Assembly: GCF_017573465.1 (NCBI RefSeq)
Contig: NZ_JAGEPF010000010.1
Coordinates: 62,001 to 126,000, forward strand
Reading direction: 5' to 3'
DNA from: Actinomadura violacea
GTDB taxonomy: Bacteria > Actinomycetota > Actinomycetes > Streptosporangiales > Streptosporangiaceae
Length of the DNA stretch: 64,000 bases
The position numbers and the translations under genes are program-made. Shown in pieces: positions 1 to 7,902 of this stretch. A model generated the notes under the pieces. It was not told where the DNA came from. It did not search any database and saw only the letters and a program-made list of their open reading frames with translations. Within the stretch, counting starts at the first letter, position 1. Every line of letters begins with the position of its first letter.

Positions 1-1256
1 CGGCCCAGCGTGCCCTGGCGCACGCTCCGTGGTCGCCGACGGCGTGGCGGGACACCACGTTCGTCGCCTCAGGGGTGCCGCTGCAGTTCGCCGGCTGGGC
101 CGTCCTGTGCGCGGTCTGGCCCTTCTGGGCGCCGGTGGACGTGACACCGATCCTCCTGGTGCTCGCGGGATCGTGCGCCCTGACACTGCGGGCGTTGCGG
201 CCGCTGACGCGCTGGCAGCGGGAGCGCTGCTGGGCGATGCTGGGGCTGTACATCCCGCCCATGCCGGGCTTCGACGACGGCCCCGCGTGGAGGGTGCTGC
301 GGGGCCTCCGCACGCCGGAGGTGTGGCGGGTGCTGCGGTACCACCTGGTCGTCGGGCCGCTCCTGGCGTTCGGCGGACTGGCCGCCATCGGTGCGTGGGC
401 CGGCGGGGCGATCCTCGCTTGCTCCGCGGCGTTCCCCTGGGTACTGCCGGCGTCGAGCGGGCTGAGCTCGGCCGCCGGCCCGCGCGCGATCCAGCTGGCC
501 GTCCTTTCGGTCGTCGGCGTCCTCCTGGTGATCGCGGCGCCGTGGATAGCCGCCGGCGTCCGGCATCTGGACACCCGCGCGGCCGTCGCCCTGCTCGGCC
601 CGGACCGGGCCGAGGAGCTGGAGCGCCGGGTCGAGGACCTGGCCGAGAAGCGCGCCAGCGTCGTGGACGCCGCCGACCTCGAACGCCGCCGCATCGAGCG
701 CGACCTGCACGACGGGGCGCAGCAGCGGCTCGTCTCCCTCGCGCTGAACCTCGGGCTGGCCCGCGAGACCCTCACCGGCGTGCCCGACGAGGCCATGCAG
801 GTGATCGTCGAGGCGCACGAGGAGGCCAAGGAGGCGCTGACCGAACTGCGCAACCTGATCCGCGGGCTGCATCCGGCGGTGCTGGAGGACCGCGGCCTGG
901 ACGCCGCGCTGTCGGGCATCGCGGCCCGGGTGCCGCTGGAGGTCAGGCTGCGCGTCGAGGTGGAGCCGCGCGCCGCGTCCACGGTCGAGGCGGTCGCGTA
1001 CTTCGTCGTGTCCGAGGCGCTCACCAACGTCGCCAAGCACGCGAAGGCGAGCGCGGTGGACGTCGCGGTGCTGCGCCGGGGCGACCGGCTGCTCCTGACC
1101 GTCGCCGACGACGGCGTCGGCGGCGCGAACCCCGCCGAAGGGACGGGCCTGACCGGGCTCGCGCGCCGGGTCAGGTCGGTGGACGGTACCTTCCGGATCA
1201 CCAGCCCCGCCGGGGGGCCGACGACCGTCACCGTGGAGTTGCCGTGCGCATTGTGA
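1..1256 (+). CDS. Two-component sensor histidine kinase (5' end outside window)
   Basis: The open frame runs in from the window edge with no start codon that fits the family, so the N-terminus is missing. The visible part has a sensor-like hydrophobic region with several membrane segments (roughly bases 75-570). A HisKA_3 dimerisation helix follows with the H-box LHDGAQQR near base 700, then a HATPase domain with N-box-like SEALTNVAKHA and a glycine motif DDGVGG. This is the NarL/DesK class of kinase that phosphorylates a LuxR-type regulator at the membrane. Its last 13 bases overlap the response regulator gene, so the two are one transcription unit and probably translationally coupled. The signal sensed cannot be told from the sequence. 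Confidence 0.93.
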   Translation, partial: AQRALAHAPWSPTAWRDTTFVASGVPLQFAGWAVLCAVWPFWAPVDVTPILLVLAGSCALTLRALRPLTRWQRERCWAMLGLYIPPMPGFDDGPAWRVLRGLRTPEVWRVLRYHLVVGPLLAFGGLAAIGAWAGGAILACSAAFPWVLPASSGLSSAAGPRAIQLAVLSVVGVLLVIAAPWIAAGVRHLDTRAAVALLGPDRAEELERRVEDLAEKRASVVDAADLERRRIERDLHDGAQQRLVSLALNLGLARETLTGVPDEAMQVIVEAHEEAKEALTELRNLIRGLHPAVLEDRGLDAALSGIAARVPLEVRLRVEVEPRAASTVEAVAYFVVSEALTNVAKHAKASAVDVAVLRRGDRLLLTVADDGVGGANPAEGTGLTGLARRVRSVDGTFRITSPAGGPTTVTVELPCAL

Positions 1257-1891
1257 TCGCCGAGGACTCGGTCCTGCTGCGAGCCGGGCTGATCAAGCTG
1301 CTGGAGACCTCGGGGTTCGAGGTGGCGGCGGCGGTCGGGGAGGCGGAGGGGCTGCTGGCCGCCGTGCGCGAGCACCGCCCGGACGCCGCGATCGTCGACG
1401 TGCGGATGCCGCCGGGGTTCACCGACGAGGGGGTCCGGGCGGCGCTGGTGATGCGGCGCGAGACGCCCGAGGTCGCCGTCCTGCTGCTGTCGCAGTACGT
1501 CGAGGAGCGGTACGCGGCGGACCTGCTGGCGGCCGGCACCACCGGCATCGGCTACCTGCTGAAGGACCGGGTCGCGGACGTGTCGGTGTTCCTGGACGCG
1601 CTGCGCCGGGTGGCCGCCGGCGGCACCGCGCTGGACCCGGAGGTCGTCTCGCAGCTGCTCCTGCGCCGTCACAGCGACCCCCTCGACCGGCTCACGCCGC
1701 GCGAGAAGGAAGTGCTCGGGCTGATGGCGGAGGGCCGCTCGAACGCGGGGATCGCCGCCGCCCTGGTGGTGAGCGAGAGCGCCGTCGCCAAGCACATCAA
1801 CAACATCTTCGCCAAGCTCGACCTCCCGCACGCCGAGGGCGACCACCGCCGCGTGCTGGCCGTACTGCGGTTCCTGGACGGAGAGACATGA
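1244..1891 (+). CDS. NarL/LuxR-family response regulator
   Basis: 215 residues from a GTG start inside the end of the kinase gene. The N-terminal receiver domain has acidic residues near position 8 and phospho-acceptor Asp about position 52 (IVDVRMPP), with conserved Lys in YLLKDR. The C-terminal third is a GerE/LuxR helix-turn-helix (LTPREKEVLGLMAEGRSN). GTG 1244 is preferred because the receiver domain begins right there (RIVIAEDS) and it gives the overlap expected of a kinase-regulator pair. It likely controls the downstream gene, whose ATG overlaps its stop codon. Targets elsewhere are unknown. Confidence 0.93.
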   Translation: MRIVIAEDSVLLRAGLIKLLETSGFEVAAAVGEAEGLLAAVREHRPDAAIVDVRMPPGFTDEGVRAALVMRRETPEVAVLLLSQYVEERYAADLLAAGTTGIGYLLKDRVADVSVFLDALRRVAAGGTALDPEVVSQLLLRRHSDPLDRLTPREKEVLGLMAEGRSNAGIAAALVVSESAVAKHINNIFAKLDLPHAEGDHRRVLAVLRFLDGET

Positions 1892-2748
1892 CCGCCACCG
1901 AGACGGGCACCGCCGAGACGGGTGCCGCCGGAACGCGGGCCGCCGCGCCGGAGGGCGCGCCGGACCGGCCGCGGCGTCGCGGCATCTGGATCGTCCTCGC
2001 GGCCGCGACCGCCGCCGTGGTGGTCGTGCCCGCCTGCCTGGGGATGTGGGGAGGGGAGCTCCGGCGGACCGCCGAGCGCGCCGTCCCGTACCACCATGCG
2101 ATCAAGGAGTTGCGGATCGACGCCGGGAGCGCCGAGGTGTCGGTCGGGACGGGGCCGGACGGGCAGGCGCGCGTTCACGAGCGGCTGACCTGGGCGCTGC
2201 GCAAGCCGGTCGTGAAGGAGACGCTCCAGGGCGACGTGCTGTCGGTCTCCGCGAGGTGCCCGGGGGCGGGCGCCTTCTACTACGGCTTGGAATGCGGAGC
2301 CGAGATCAACGTGCAGGTGCCCCCCGGCGTGCGGGTCTCGGCGGCGTCGGGCTCGGGGCAGATCACCGTGCGCGGCGTGCAGGGCGACCTGGACCTGCGG
2401 GCCGGGTCGGGCGAGATCAGGGTGGTGGGCTCGCGGGGCGCGCTGCGGGCCCGGGTCGGGTCGGGGACGATCCGCGGCACCGCGCTGGCCTCGCCCGAGG
2501 CGCGGGTGACGGTGGGCTCCGGCGAGCTCGACCTCCGCTACGCCGAGCCGCCGCGGCTCGTGGACGTGTCGGCCGCCGCGGGCTCGCTGAAGGTCATCGT
2601 GCCGGCGGGGTCGCGCTACCGCGTCCAGGACTGGAACGGGTCGGGTGACGCTCATCTCAACCAGGCGCTCGTCGACGGCCGGTCGGACCGGTTGATCTCG
2701 TTCCGCAGCGGGTCGGGCTCGACGTACCTCGACTACCGCGACGACTGA
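1888..2748 (+). CDS. Membrane-anchored DUF4097-like protein
   Basis: 286 residues, with ATG overlapping the TGA of the response regulator (ATGA). The N-terminal 35 residues are polar and Pro/Arg-rich. One hydrophobic helix follows (about residues 36-54, IVLAAATAAVVVVPACLG). The rest is repeats of short beta strands with Gly-Ser turns (SGSGQITVRG, AGSGEIRVVG, VGSGTIRG), typical of the DUF4097 beta-helix fold. The protein is probably anchored in the membrane with the repeat domain outside. In actinomycetes such proteins often sit next to two-component systems and may be their output or a signal sensor. The exact role is unknown. Confidence 0.8.
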   Translation: MTATETGTAETGAAGTRAAAPEGAPDRPRRRGIWIVLAAATAAVVVVPACLGMWGGELRRTAERAVPYHHAIKELRIDAGSAEVSVGTGPDGQARVHERLTWALRKPVVKETLQGDVLSVSARCPGAGAFYYGLECGAEINVQVPPGVRVSAASGSGQITVRGVQGDLDLRAGSGEIRVVGSRGALRARVGSGTIRGTALASPEARVTVGSGELDLRYAEPPRLVDVSAAAGSLKVIVPAGSRYRVQDWNGSGDAHLNQALVDGRSDRLISFRSGSGSTYLDYRDD

Positions 2749-3309
2749 CCCGATCCCCGCGAAGGCGCACGCTGAACGGTCTTCCGCCCGGTCGCCGCCC
2801 GTCGGCCGGGCGCGCGCGGCGGACCCCTCCCGCCGCGGCGCCGGAGCCCTCCGGGGCGCCCCGCGAGCGGCTGACCGGGGCGTTCGCGACATCGGCGCGA
2901 TTTGCGTCATCTGTCCCGGGTTGGTTGACTGCTGACATGAGCCTCGTACGTCCGTGCCGTGAGCGCGGCCCGCTGAACCGGCGGGCCATGCGGCGTACGT
3001 GCTGCCGGCGAATGTGTGACCGCTGAGGGCCCCTGCCTGAGTCTCGCGCCCCGAAGCGAGCGAACTCCGAGACCCGAGTCGCGCATGAACTTTCAACGCC
3101 ATCTGCTGAGCCACGCCCCGTATCCCCCCGGTCGGACCTGACCGGCCGCGCGCCCGATCGAGCGCGAGGCCGTCTGCGCCGGCCCGGCCACCTCGGCCGG
3201 ACCCGTCGAGGACATCGTCGGGCGGCCGTCCCGGACGCGGAAGTGGAACCGCGTTCTGTGGTGAACGTTCAAGGCGCCGCGATCATGGCTGCGACCAGGG
3301 GAAACGTGG
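2749..3309. other. Intergenic region at the left edge of the integrative element
   Basis: No long gene is supported here. It holds a 29-codon cysteine-rich reading frame (2937-3026), and a second 18-codon frame starting at 3085 for which I see no support. The left attachment site of the element should lie between here and the integrase stop codon at 3310. I looked for a tRNA 3' end (T-loop GGTTCGA) on both strands and did not find one. Confidence 0.5.
2937..3026 (+). CDS. Small Cys/Arg-rich ORF, possible leader peptide
   Basis: A 29-residue frame starting with ATG and containing four cysteines, three of them near the C-terminus (TCCRRMC) in an arginine-rich context. Actinobacteria use short upstream ORFs with C-terminal cysteines to attenuate sulfur-metabolism operons according to cysteinyl-tRNA supply. 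The nearest sulfur operon on this strand is metNIQ, now 16 kb away beyond the inserted element. No clear Shine-Dalgarno sequence precedes the ATG. Coding status is unproven. Confidence 0.3.
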   Translation: MSLVRPCRERGPLNRRAMRRTCCRRMCDR

Positions 3310-4749
3310 TCAGGAGCCGCCGTCCGCGCCCTCTTGGCCCGCAGGTGGCCCGCCGTCGGAGTTTTCGCAGGTCAGCGCGTCGCCGTCCGCCAGGGCAGCG
3401 TCAACGGCAGCGTTCGCGGCTTGCTCCATGCCGTCGAACCAGTGCGCGTATGTGGTGTAGAGCATCTGTACCGAGTGCCCCAGCCGCCGCGCCACCTCGG
3501 TTGCAGGAACGCCGGAGTTGAGCAGCAGGGACGCGTTTCCGTGCCGCAGGTCATACGGCCGCTCCGCCAGCCGGGAGGCCCGCTCGGAGCCGCTCAGAGC
3601 GTTCGTGCGCGCCTTGCCCCAGACGCGCCGGTAGGTCTGCCCGGTCACGGGCGCGAAGTCGTCGCCTGCCCAGAACAGCCGCCCATCCGGCGCCGTGCCG
3701 TAGCGATCGATGTGCGCCCGCAGGATGCCGACGAGCACGGGAGGAATCGGCACCGGTCGCACCTCACCGGGCGCACGGTGCTTGAGTTCCCGCCGCGCCC
3801 ACCGGTCCCCGTCTTCCGCCCACGGCGCGGCGACCTCAGGACGGTTGCCCGCCAGCAGCAGCGAGCCCCAGCCCTGACCCGGCAGCGTGCAGTCTTGGAC
3901 GCACAGCGCCCGCGCCTCACCGGGCCGGGTCCCCGCGTAGTACAGCACCGCGAAGAACGCCGCCAGTTGCCCGCGCGCCGCACTGGCCGCCTCCAGCAGC
4001 GCCCGAGCCTGCCGCAGCGACGGCACCCGCCGGGGGTCGATCGCGTCATTGGCCCGACGCCGTTTGGTCTTGACCCCGGTCAGCGGGTTGTCTCCCAGGA
4101 GCTTGCCCTCTACCGCGAAGTCCAGCAGCGCGTGAAGCGTGGAGCGCCGAGCCCGGATGCTTGCGTGCGCGAGCCGCTTTCCGTCCAGTCGCAGCGACAG
4201 CGCCTCCAGCAGCGCCCGCAGCGTCGCGCGGTCATCCAGGCCCACGACCGGGCCGGAGGAGGCCGCCAGCCACGCCAGCGCCGCGCGGATGTCGTCGGGA
4301 GCGTCGCCGATCTCGCCGCCCCCGTCCCACGCCGGAGGCCGCAGCGCGTACTGTGCCAGCGCCCGCCGCAGCACCGCCTCTTCCGGCCGCCGCCGCTTGG
4401 CCGCCCGCGTGTCCAGGGTCGCCAGGATGATCGGAACCAGGGAGCGCACCAGCGCCGCCCGGGTAGCGCCCGCAGCCTCCACCCACCGGGAGGCGATGAA
4501 GCCCCGCGCGAGGCTGTAGACCGTTTCCGCCGACTGCGACCAGGCCACCGGCTCACCGGTGTCGGAGGAGAACACCGCACCCTCACGAGCCGCCGCCACC
4601 AGGCCCGCCCGGTAGGTCTCGCCGAGCGCTTTGGTCAGGTAGGAGCGGGAGAACTGTGCGGAATCGACGCGCCACCGCACTTCCCACGGCTTGCGCCTAT
4701 TCGCGCGCTTGCGGATCTGCCAGAATTGAACGTCCTGCGCTTTGATCAC
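3310..4749 (-). CDS. Tyrosine recombinase (site-specific integrase)
   Basis: 479 residues from a GTG whose TG overlaps the stop of the excisionase gene (GTGA), with a GGAG Shine-Dalgarno about 8 bases upstream. A longer start at 4791 is open but would overlap the upstream gene by 46 bases. The C-terminal catalytic domain has the family boxes: first Arg in GTRPGEARAL, the second box YDLRHGNASLLL, LGHS, and the nucleophile Tyr in MLYTTYAHW. The protein integrates and, with Xis, excises the element. It is the last gene of the minus-strand side, next to the left boundary, which is the usual position beside attP. Confidence 0.94.
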   Translation of the reverse strand: MIKAQDVQFWQIRKRANRRKPWEVRWRVDSAQFSRSYLTKALGETYRAGLVAAAREGAVFSSDTGEPVAWSQSAETVYSLARGFIASRWVEAAGATRAALVRSLVPIILATLDTRAAKRRRPEEAVLRRALAQYALRPPAWDGGGEIGDAPDDIRAALAWLAASSGPVVGLDDRATLRALLEALSLRLDGKRLAHASIRARRSTLHALLDFAVEGKLLGDNPLTGVKTKRRRANDAIDPRRVPSLRQARALLEAASAARGQLAAFFAVLYYAGTRPGEARALCVQDCTLPGQGWGSLLLAGNRPEVAAPWAEDGDRWARRELKHRAPGEVRPVPIPPVLVGILRAHIDRYGTAPDGRLFWAGDDFAPVTGQTYRRVWGKARTNALSGSERASRLAERPYDLRHGNASLLLNSGVPATEVARRLGHSVQMLYTTYAHWFDGMEQAANAAVDAALADGDALTCENSDGGPPAGQEGADGGS

Positions 4750-4946
4750 CGGAGGTTCTCCGTTCCGTTCGTTCCGAGCTTGTGAAGCCATTCTATAAAA
4801 TCCGCGCGCACAATTCTCAGCTCATTGTTCGGCAGTCGGAACGCTTTCGGGCCGCGCCCAGTGGCGAGCCACCGGTACACCGTCGAGCGGGCTACGTGCA
4901 GCTCAGAGGCCATATCGCGGACCGACATAACATCCACCGAAGCCAT
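4746..4946 (-). CDS. Excisionase-like helix-turn-helix protein (Xis)
   Basis: 66 residues from ATG 4946 (an upstream in-frame GTG at 4970 would add eight residues). The sequence is a MerR/HTH_17-type DNA-binding fold: VRDMASELHVARSTVYRWLA, then a wing (KAFRLPNNELRIVRADFIEWL). Small proteins of this type directly upstream of an AICE integrase act as recombination directionality factors, bending attL/attR for excision. Its stop codon overlaps the integrase GTG, so both are made together. The function is inferred from family and position. Confidence 0.88.
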   Translation of the reverse strand: MASVDVMSVRDMASELHVARSTVYRWLATGRGPKAFRLPNNELRIVRADFIEWLHKLGTNGTENLR

Positions 4947-5197
4947 CGGAAACCACCCCTGAAATTGCACCTACGGGCCAGCCACGGGCCAATAAACGGA
5001 AGTCGCCATGCCGGATGATCACGGGCCGGAACCGGCCAATTTGCAGCCGATAATGTCAGCGCATAGCCCTTGACTTTCGACATCCAGGCGGGTGGTTACG
5101 GTCAGTGATCGGCCTGCGGTTTGGCCGGCGCCATCCCACAAGCCCCCACCCACCACCCTTAACAAGGAGCCGCTACGCGGCACTCTTGCTTCCCTGT

Positions 5198-5260
5198 GCG
5201 GCCCTGCCCCCGCGTGGTGCGCGCCGTCCCGCAGGCTGAACCACGCACGGGCAGGGCCGC
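5198..5260 (-). terminator. Large hairpin downstream of the DUF4282 gene
   Basis: Arms 5198-5218 and 5240-5260 pair at 19 of 21 positions (the outer 12 are perfect, GCGGCCCTGCCC), with a 21-base loop. The structure begins 3 bases after the stop codon of the minus-strand gene ending at 5264. That fits a terminator or 3' stabiliser closing the rep operon before xis-int. There is no U-tract. The remaining gap to xis (4971-5197) shows nothing else beyond a small GCCGC/GCGGC hairpin at 5169-5181. Confidence 0.6.
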
Positions 5261-5263
5261 CGC

Positions 5264-5695
5264 TCATCGCGGGTAGCTCTGCGGTCCCGTAGCCGGACCC
5301 GGGGGACGCTGCCATGCCTCAGGCCCCGCCGGAGGCTGCACCGGCCGCGCCGCCGCCCGCCTGGACTCCGCCCGCGTCGGCCCCGGCGGCACGGGACGGG
5401 CCGGTTCGACCGGACGCCCACGCGTGAACGCCATGAGCACCCATTCGCAGCCGATCCGGACGACCAAGACCCCCGCGATTCCCGCCGCGATGATGACGGG
5501 CGCGCACCACCACCAGCCGCCGCCCATCCAGGTGGACAGACCCCACACCAGCAGCAGCGCCCACAGCGCCCAGAAGGCCACGCACAGCGAGGCGACCACA
5601 TACAGCACGCTGATCAGGCGGGGCGTGACGAAGCGACGGAACCGCAGGTCTACCAGCCCGGACAGCACCCCGCGACTCTCCCGGGGACCGGTCAC
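5264..5695 (-). CDS. DUF4282-like small membrane protein
   Basis: 143 residues from a GTG overlapping the stop of the preceding gene (GTGA). The protein has two adjacent hydrophobic helices (about residues 23-50, LISVLYVVASLCVAFWALWA, and 58-80, PVIIAAGIAGVLVVRIGC) with a short loop between, the pattern of the DUF4282 family. A Pro/Arg/Ala-rich cytoplasmic tail follows. It is the last gene of the replication operon. Small membrane proteins of AICEs are often spread proteins (Spd) that help move DNA between hyphal compartments, so an Spd-like role is possible but unproven. Confidence 0.7.
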   Translation of the reverse strand: MTGPRESRGVLSGLVDLRFRRFVTPRLISVLYVVASLCVAFWALWALLLVWGLSTWMGGGWWWCAPVIIAAGIAGVLVVRIGCEWVLMAFTRGRPVEPARPVPPGPTRAESRRAAARPVQPPAGPEAWQRPPGPATGPQSYPR

Positions 5696-5913
5696 GGCGA
5701 CCACCACCCGCACGAGGACGCCAGCCAGCCCACGCCCAGCAGCACCGCGCCCAGGACCACGCCCGACCACCACAGCCGCGGGAAGCGGTCCCGCAGCGGC
5801 ACCCGCCACCGGATACGGACCGTAGACCGGCTGCCGCCCCCGCCACCCAAGCCGATGCGCAGCAGGATCGGCACCGCCGCCAGCGCCGCCAGCATCACCA
5901 CCGCGTCAGTCAT
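5692..5913 (-). CDS. Small hydrophobic protein, unknown function
   Basis: 73 residues with two hydrophobic helices: residues 3-22 (DAVVMLAALAAVPILLRIGL) and about 50-66 (SGVVLGAVLLGVGWLAS). Between them is a Gly/Arg-rich stretch. It overlaps the end of the rep gene by 8 bases and its own stop overlaps the next GTG, so it is translationally coupled on both sides. I do not recognise a named family. Position and topology suggest a plasmid-spread or membrane accessory protein of the element. Confidence 0.65.
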   Translation of the reverse strand: MTDAVVMLAALAAVPILLRIGLGGGGGSRSTVRIRWRVPLRDRFPRLWWSGVVLGAVLLGVGWLASSCGWWSP

Positions 5914-7480
5914 CGCGGCCCCCGTCCCCGTCGCGGTCGGGCGGGCGAGCCGTCACGGCCAGGTCCGCCGCATCTCGCGCCGCCGCATGGTCGCGTGCCA
6001 GCGTCGCCGCGAGGTCAGCGTCACCCAGCCGCGCCCAGCCCGTACCGAGGTACCGCCAGTCACGCACCAGCACGGCCCCGCCGCCCCCGCGCTCAGCCTC
6101 CGCCCACGGATCGGAGTCCCGCCGATTCCGGGTCCGCCACGCCCGCCGCACCGCCCGCAACGTCCCCCGCGTCACCGAGTACCACCGGCTCTTGGTCGCG
6201 AAGTGCCCCGCGAAGCCGAGCGCGTGAACGTGTTCGGCCAGCCGCAGGCCCGCGCACTCCGGCCGCCGCGCCAACCGGAAGCACGCCGCCACCAGCAACC
6301 CCACGTGCGGGTTGTTCACGCGACGGCTCACGGCCGGGACCGACCGCAGCCCGAACCGGCGCGGAGGCAGCCCGGCGAAGGTGTCCGAAGCCGTCTTGGT
6401 CGCGTACTTGGCCAGGTAGCCCGCCGCACGCGCCGGGTCCGCGATCGGGGCGACGTCCAGTTGCGCGCCCCACCGCGCCGCCGCGATCCCCGGCACCGGG
6501 CACGGCACCGCCACCCGCCCCGCAGCATCACGGATCGCGTCCGCCAGCGCGGTCACGTCCGCCCAGCCCGGAGGAGCCACCGTCGCCGACCGGTCCCCGT
6601 CCGCCACCCCATCCAGACGGATCACCGCGTGCAGGTGCACCGCCCCGCGCCGCTGATACTCCGCCACCTTGACGTAGCTCACCCGCACGACCGACCGCAC
6701 CGCCCGCACCGAAACCGGCACCCCGGACCGCTCCGACCCGATCCGCGCCAACGCCCGGTAAACGTAGATCATCGTCCGCCGCCACAGCTCCGGCACGGCC
6801 GCGTGCCACAGCACGTGAGCGTCATACCGGTAGCAGTCCCAGCACAGCGGACGCCCCACGATTGGATCGTCCGCAGCGTGCCGCGCGTCGCACCATGACC
6901 GCATGGCGTGCTCGCAGACCAGCGGCCCCCGCCGCACCCGGCACGGCCCATCAGCCGTCGCCCGATGCACCGCCCCGAAGGACGGCGCCGTGAACGTCGC
7001 CAGCACCGCCGGGTGCGTGCCCACGCTCGCCGGGACCGCATCCACCCCGTCCGGCAGGGCAGCATCCCGGCCCCGCAGGCCCGCCGAGACCAGATGCCAC
7101 GTGTCGCGCCGGTACGTCTCCGCACAGGACGGGCAGATCGCCGCCCGCCGGTCACCGCACGCGAGCAGAAGCGCGCCGTCCGGCTCGCCCGTGCTCGACC
7201 ACTCCGCCCGAACCTCGCCCGTCCGACCGTCCACCGCCATCGCGCCACCGGTCACCCGCACCGGCCGCGCACAGTGCCCCGTGTGCGCCACCTGACGCGA
7301 CCACGCCCGCCACTTGTCCGCGTCCGCGACCCGCGCCAGCATCCCCGCCAGCACCCCGCCCGGCACCCCGCCCGGCACACTGCCCGCCGTGCGGCCCGCC
7401 AGGTCCACCCGCGCGGGGACCGTGGACGGCAGACCTACGCCCCTCCGGGGTGACCTGCGGTCAGTCCGCCGGCTACTCAC
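5906..7480 (-). CDS. AICE replication initiator protein (RepSA-like)
   Basis: 524 residues from a GTG that overlaps the previous stop codon (GTGA); the frame stays open upstream but that part overlaps the real upstream gene. The protein has cysteine motifs (CGDRRAAICPSC; later CEHAMRSWCDARH and LCWDCYRYD). A HLHAVIRLDG segment resembles the HUH-type metal-binding motif of rolling-circle initiators, and AGYLAKYATK carries Tyr/Lys residues like those of Rep catalytic motifs. This arrangement is typical of the pSAM2 RepSA family, which starts rolling-circle replication after excision. The first 60 residues cover one copy of the element's dispersed repeat at the DNA level. Confidence 0.9.
   Translation of the reverse strand: MSSRRTDRRSPRRGVGLPSTVPARVDLAGRTAGSVPGGVPGGVLAGMLARVADADKWRAWSRQVAHTGHCARPVRVTGGAMAVDGRTGEVRAEWSSTGEPDGALLLACGDRRAAICPSCAETYRRDTWHLVSAGLRGRDAALPDGVDAVPASVGTHPAVLATFTAPSFGAVHRATADGPCRVRRGPLVCEHAMRSWCDARHAADDPIVGRPLCWDCYRYDAHVLWHAAVPELWRRTMIYVYRALARIGSERSGVPVSVRAVRSVVRVSYVKVAEYQRRGAVHLHAVIRLDGVADGDRSATVAPPGWADVTALADAIRDAAGRVAVPCPVPGIAAARWGAQLDVAPIADPARAAGYLAKYATKTASDTFAGLPPRRFGLRSVPAVSRRVNNPHVGLLVAACFRLARRPECAGLRLAEHVHALGFAGHFATKSRWYSVTRGTLRAVRRAWRTRNRRDSDPWAEAERGGGGAVLVRDWRYLGTGWARLGDADLAATLARDHAAARDAADLAVTARPPDRDGDGGRDD
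7435..7474. repeat. Dispersed element repeat, copy 1 (divergent)
   Basis: Shares the core CCCCTCCGGGGTG, followed by CCTGCGG and TCCGCCGGC with small gaps, with copies at 11413 and 14426. This copy lies within the 5' end of the rep coding sequence (opposite strand) and lacks a few bases of the left part. The core is itself a short palindrome. Confidence 0.6.
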
Positions 7481-7788
7481 GCCGCACCACCCGTACCGGT
7501 CCCCGCCGCCGGGTCCACACCCGCGCCCGGGTCCAGCCCGTGACGGCCCCGCGCCTGATGCCCATACACGAACCGGTGCAAGCACCACGACAGCGCATAC
7601 CAGTCCGCCGAGTCGGGCTCGACCGTAGGAAGCTCGAACGCCCACAACAGGTCCGCCACTTCGCGCACCAGGTCCACCCACGCGTGCCCCTCCGCCCCGG
7701 CCGGAGGCGACGCCAGCGGATACACCCGCCCCGCCACCGCCGCCGCGCACGGGCACACCCGTTCCACCAGCTCTTTCGAGATCGTCAC
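7477..7788 (-). CDS. Hypothetical protein upstream of rep
   Basis: 103 residues. GTG 7788 is chosen because GGGAG lies 8 bases upstream; longer starts run into low-complexity sequence. The protein is acidic in the middle (WVDLVREVADLLWAFELP, PDSADWYALSWCLHRFVYGH), probably a small helical cytoplasmic protein, with a Gly/Ala tail. Its stop overlaps the rep GTG, so it probably sets rep translation. I do not recognise a family. Confidence 0.68.
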   Translation of the reverse strand: MTISKELVERVCPCAAAVAGRVYPLASPPAGAEGHAWVDLVREVADLLWAFELPTVEPDSADWYALSWCLHRFVYGHQARGRHGLDPGAGVDPAAGTGTGGAA

Positions 7789-7902
7789 TTGCCGCTCCCA
7801 TCGAGAGAGGGGACCCCACGCAGCCGGGCACGCTGCCGCCAACCCCGCCACGCGAGGCCCCCAGAGGGTTGAAGAAGGAGAGAAGAAGAACCGGCCGCCG
7901 GG

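Noticed and set aside
3085..3141. Second small ORF of 18 codons left of the integrase
   Set aside because: No ribosome site, no composition bias and no known pattern.
2749..3309. tRNA gene as AICE attachment target
   Set aside because: No T-loop or acceptor stem could be found on either strand here or at 19.3-19.6 kb.
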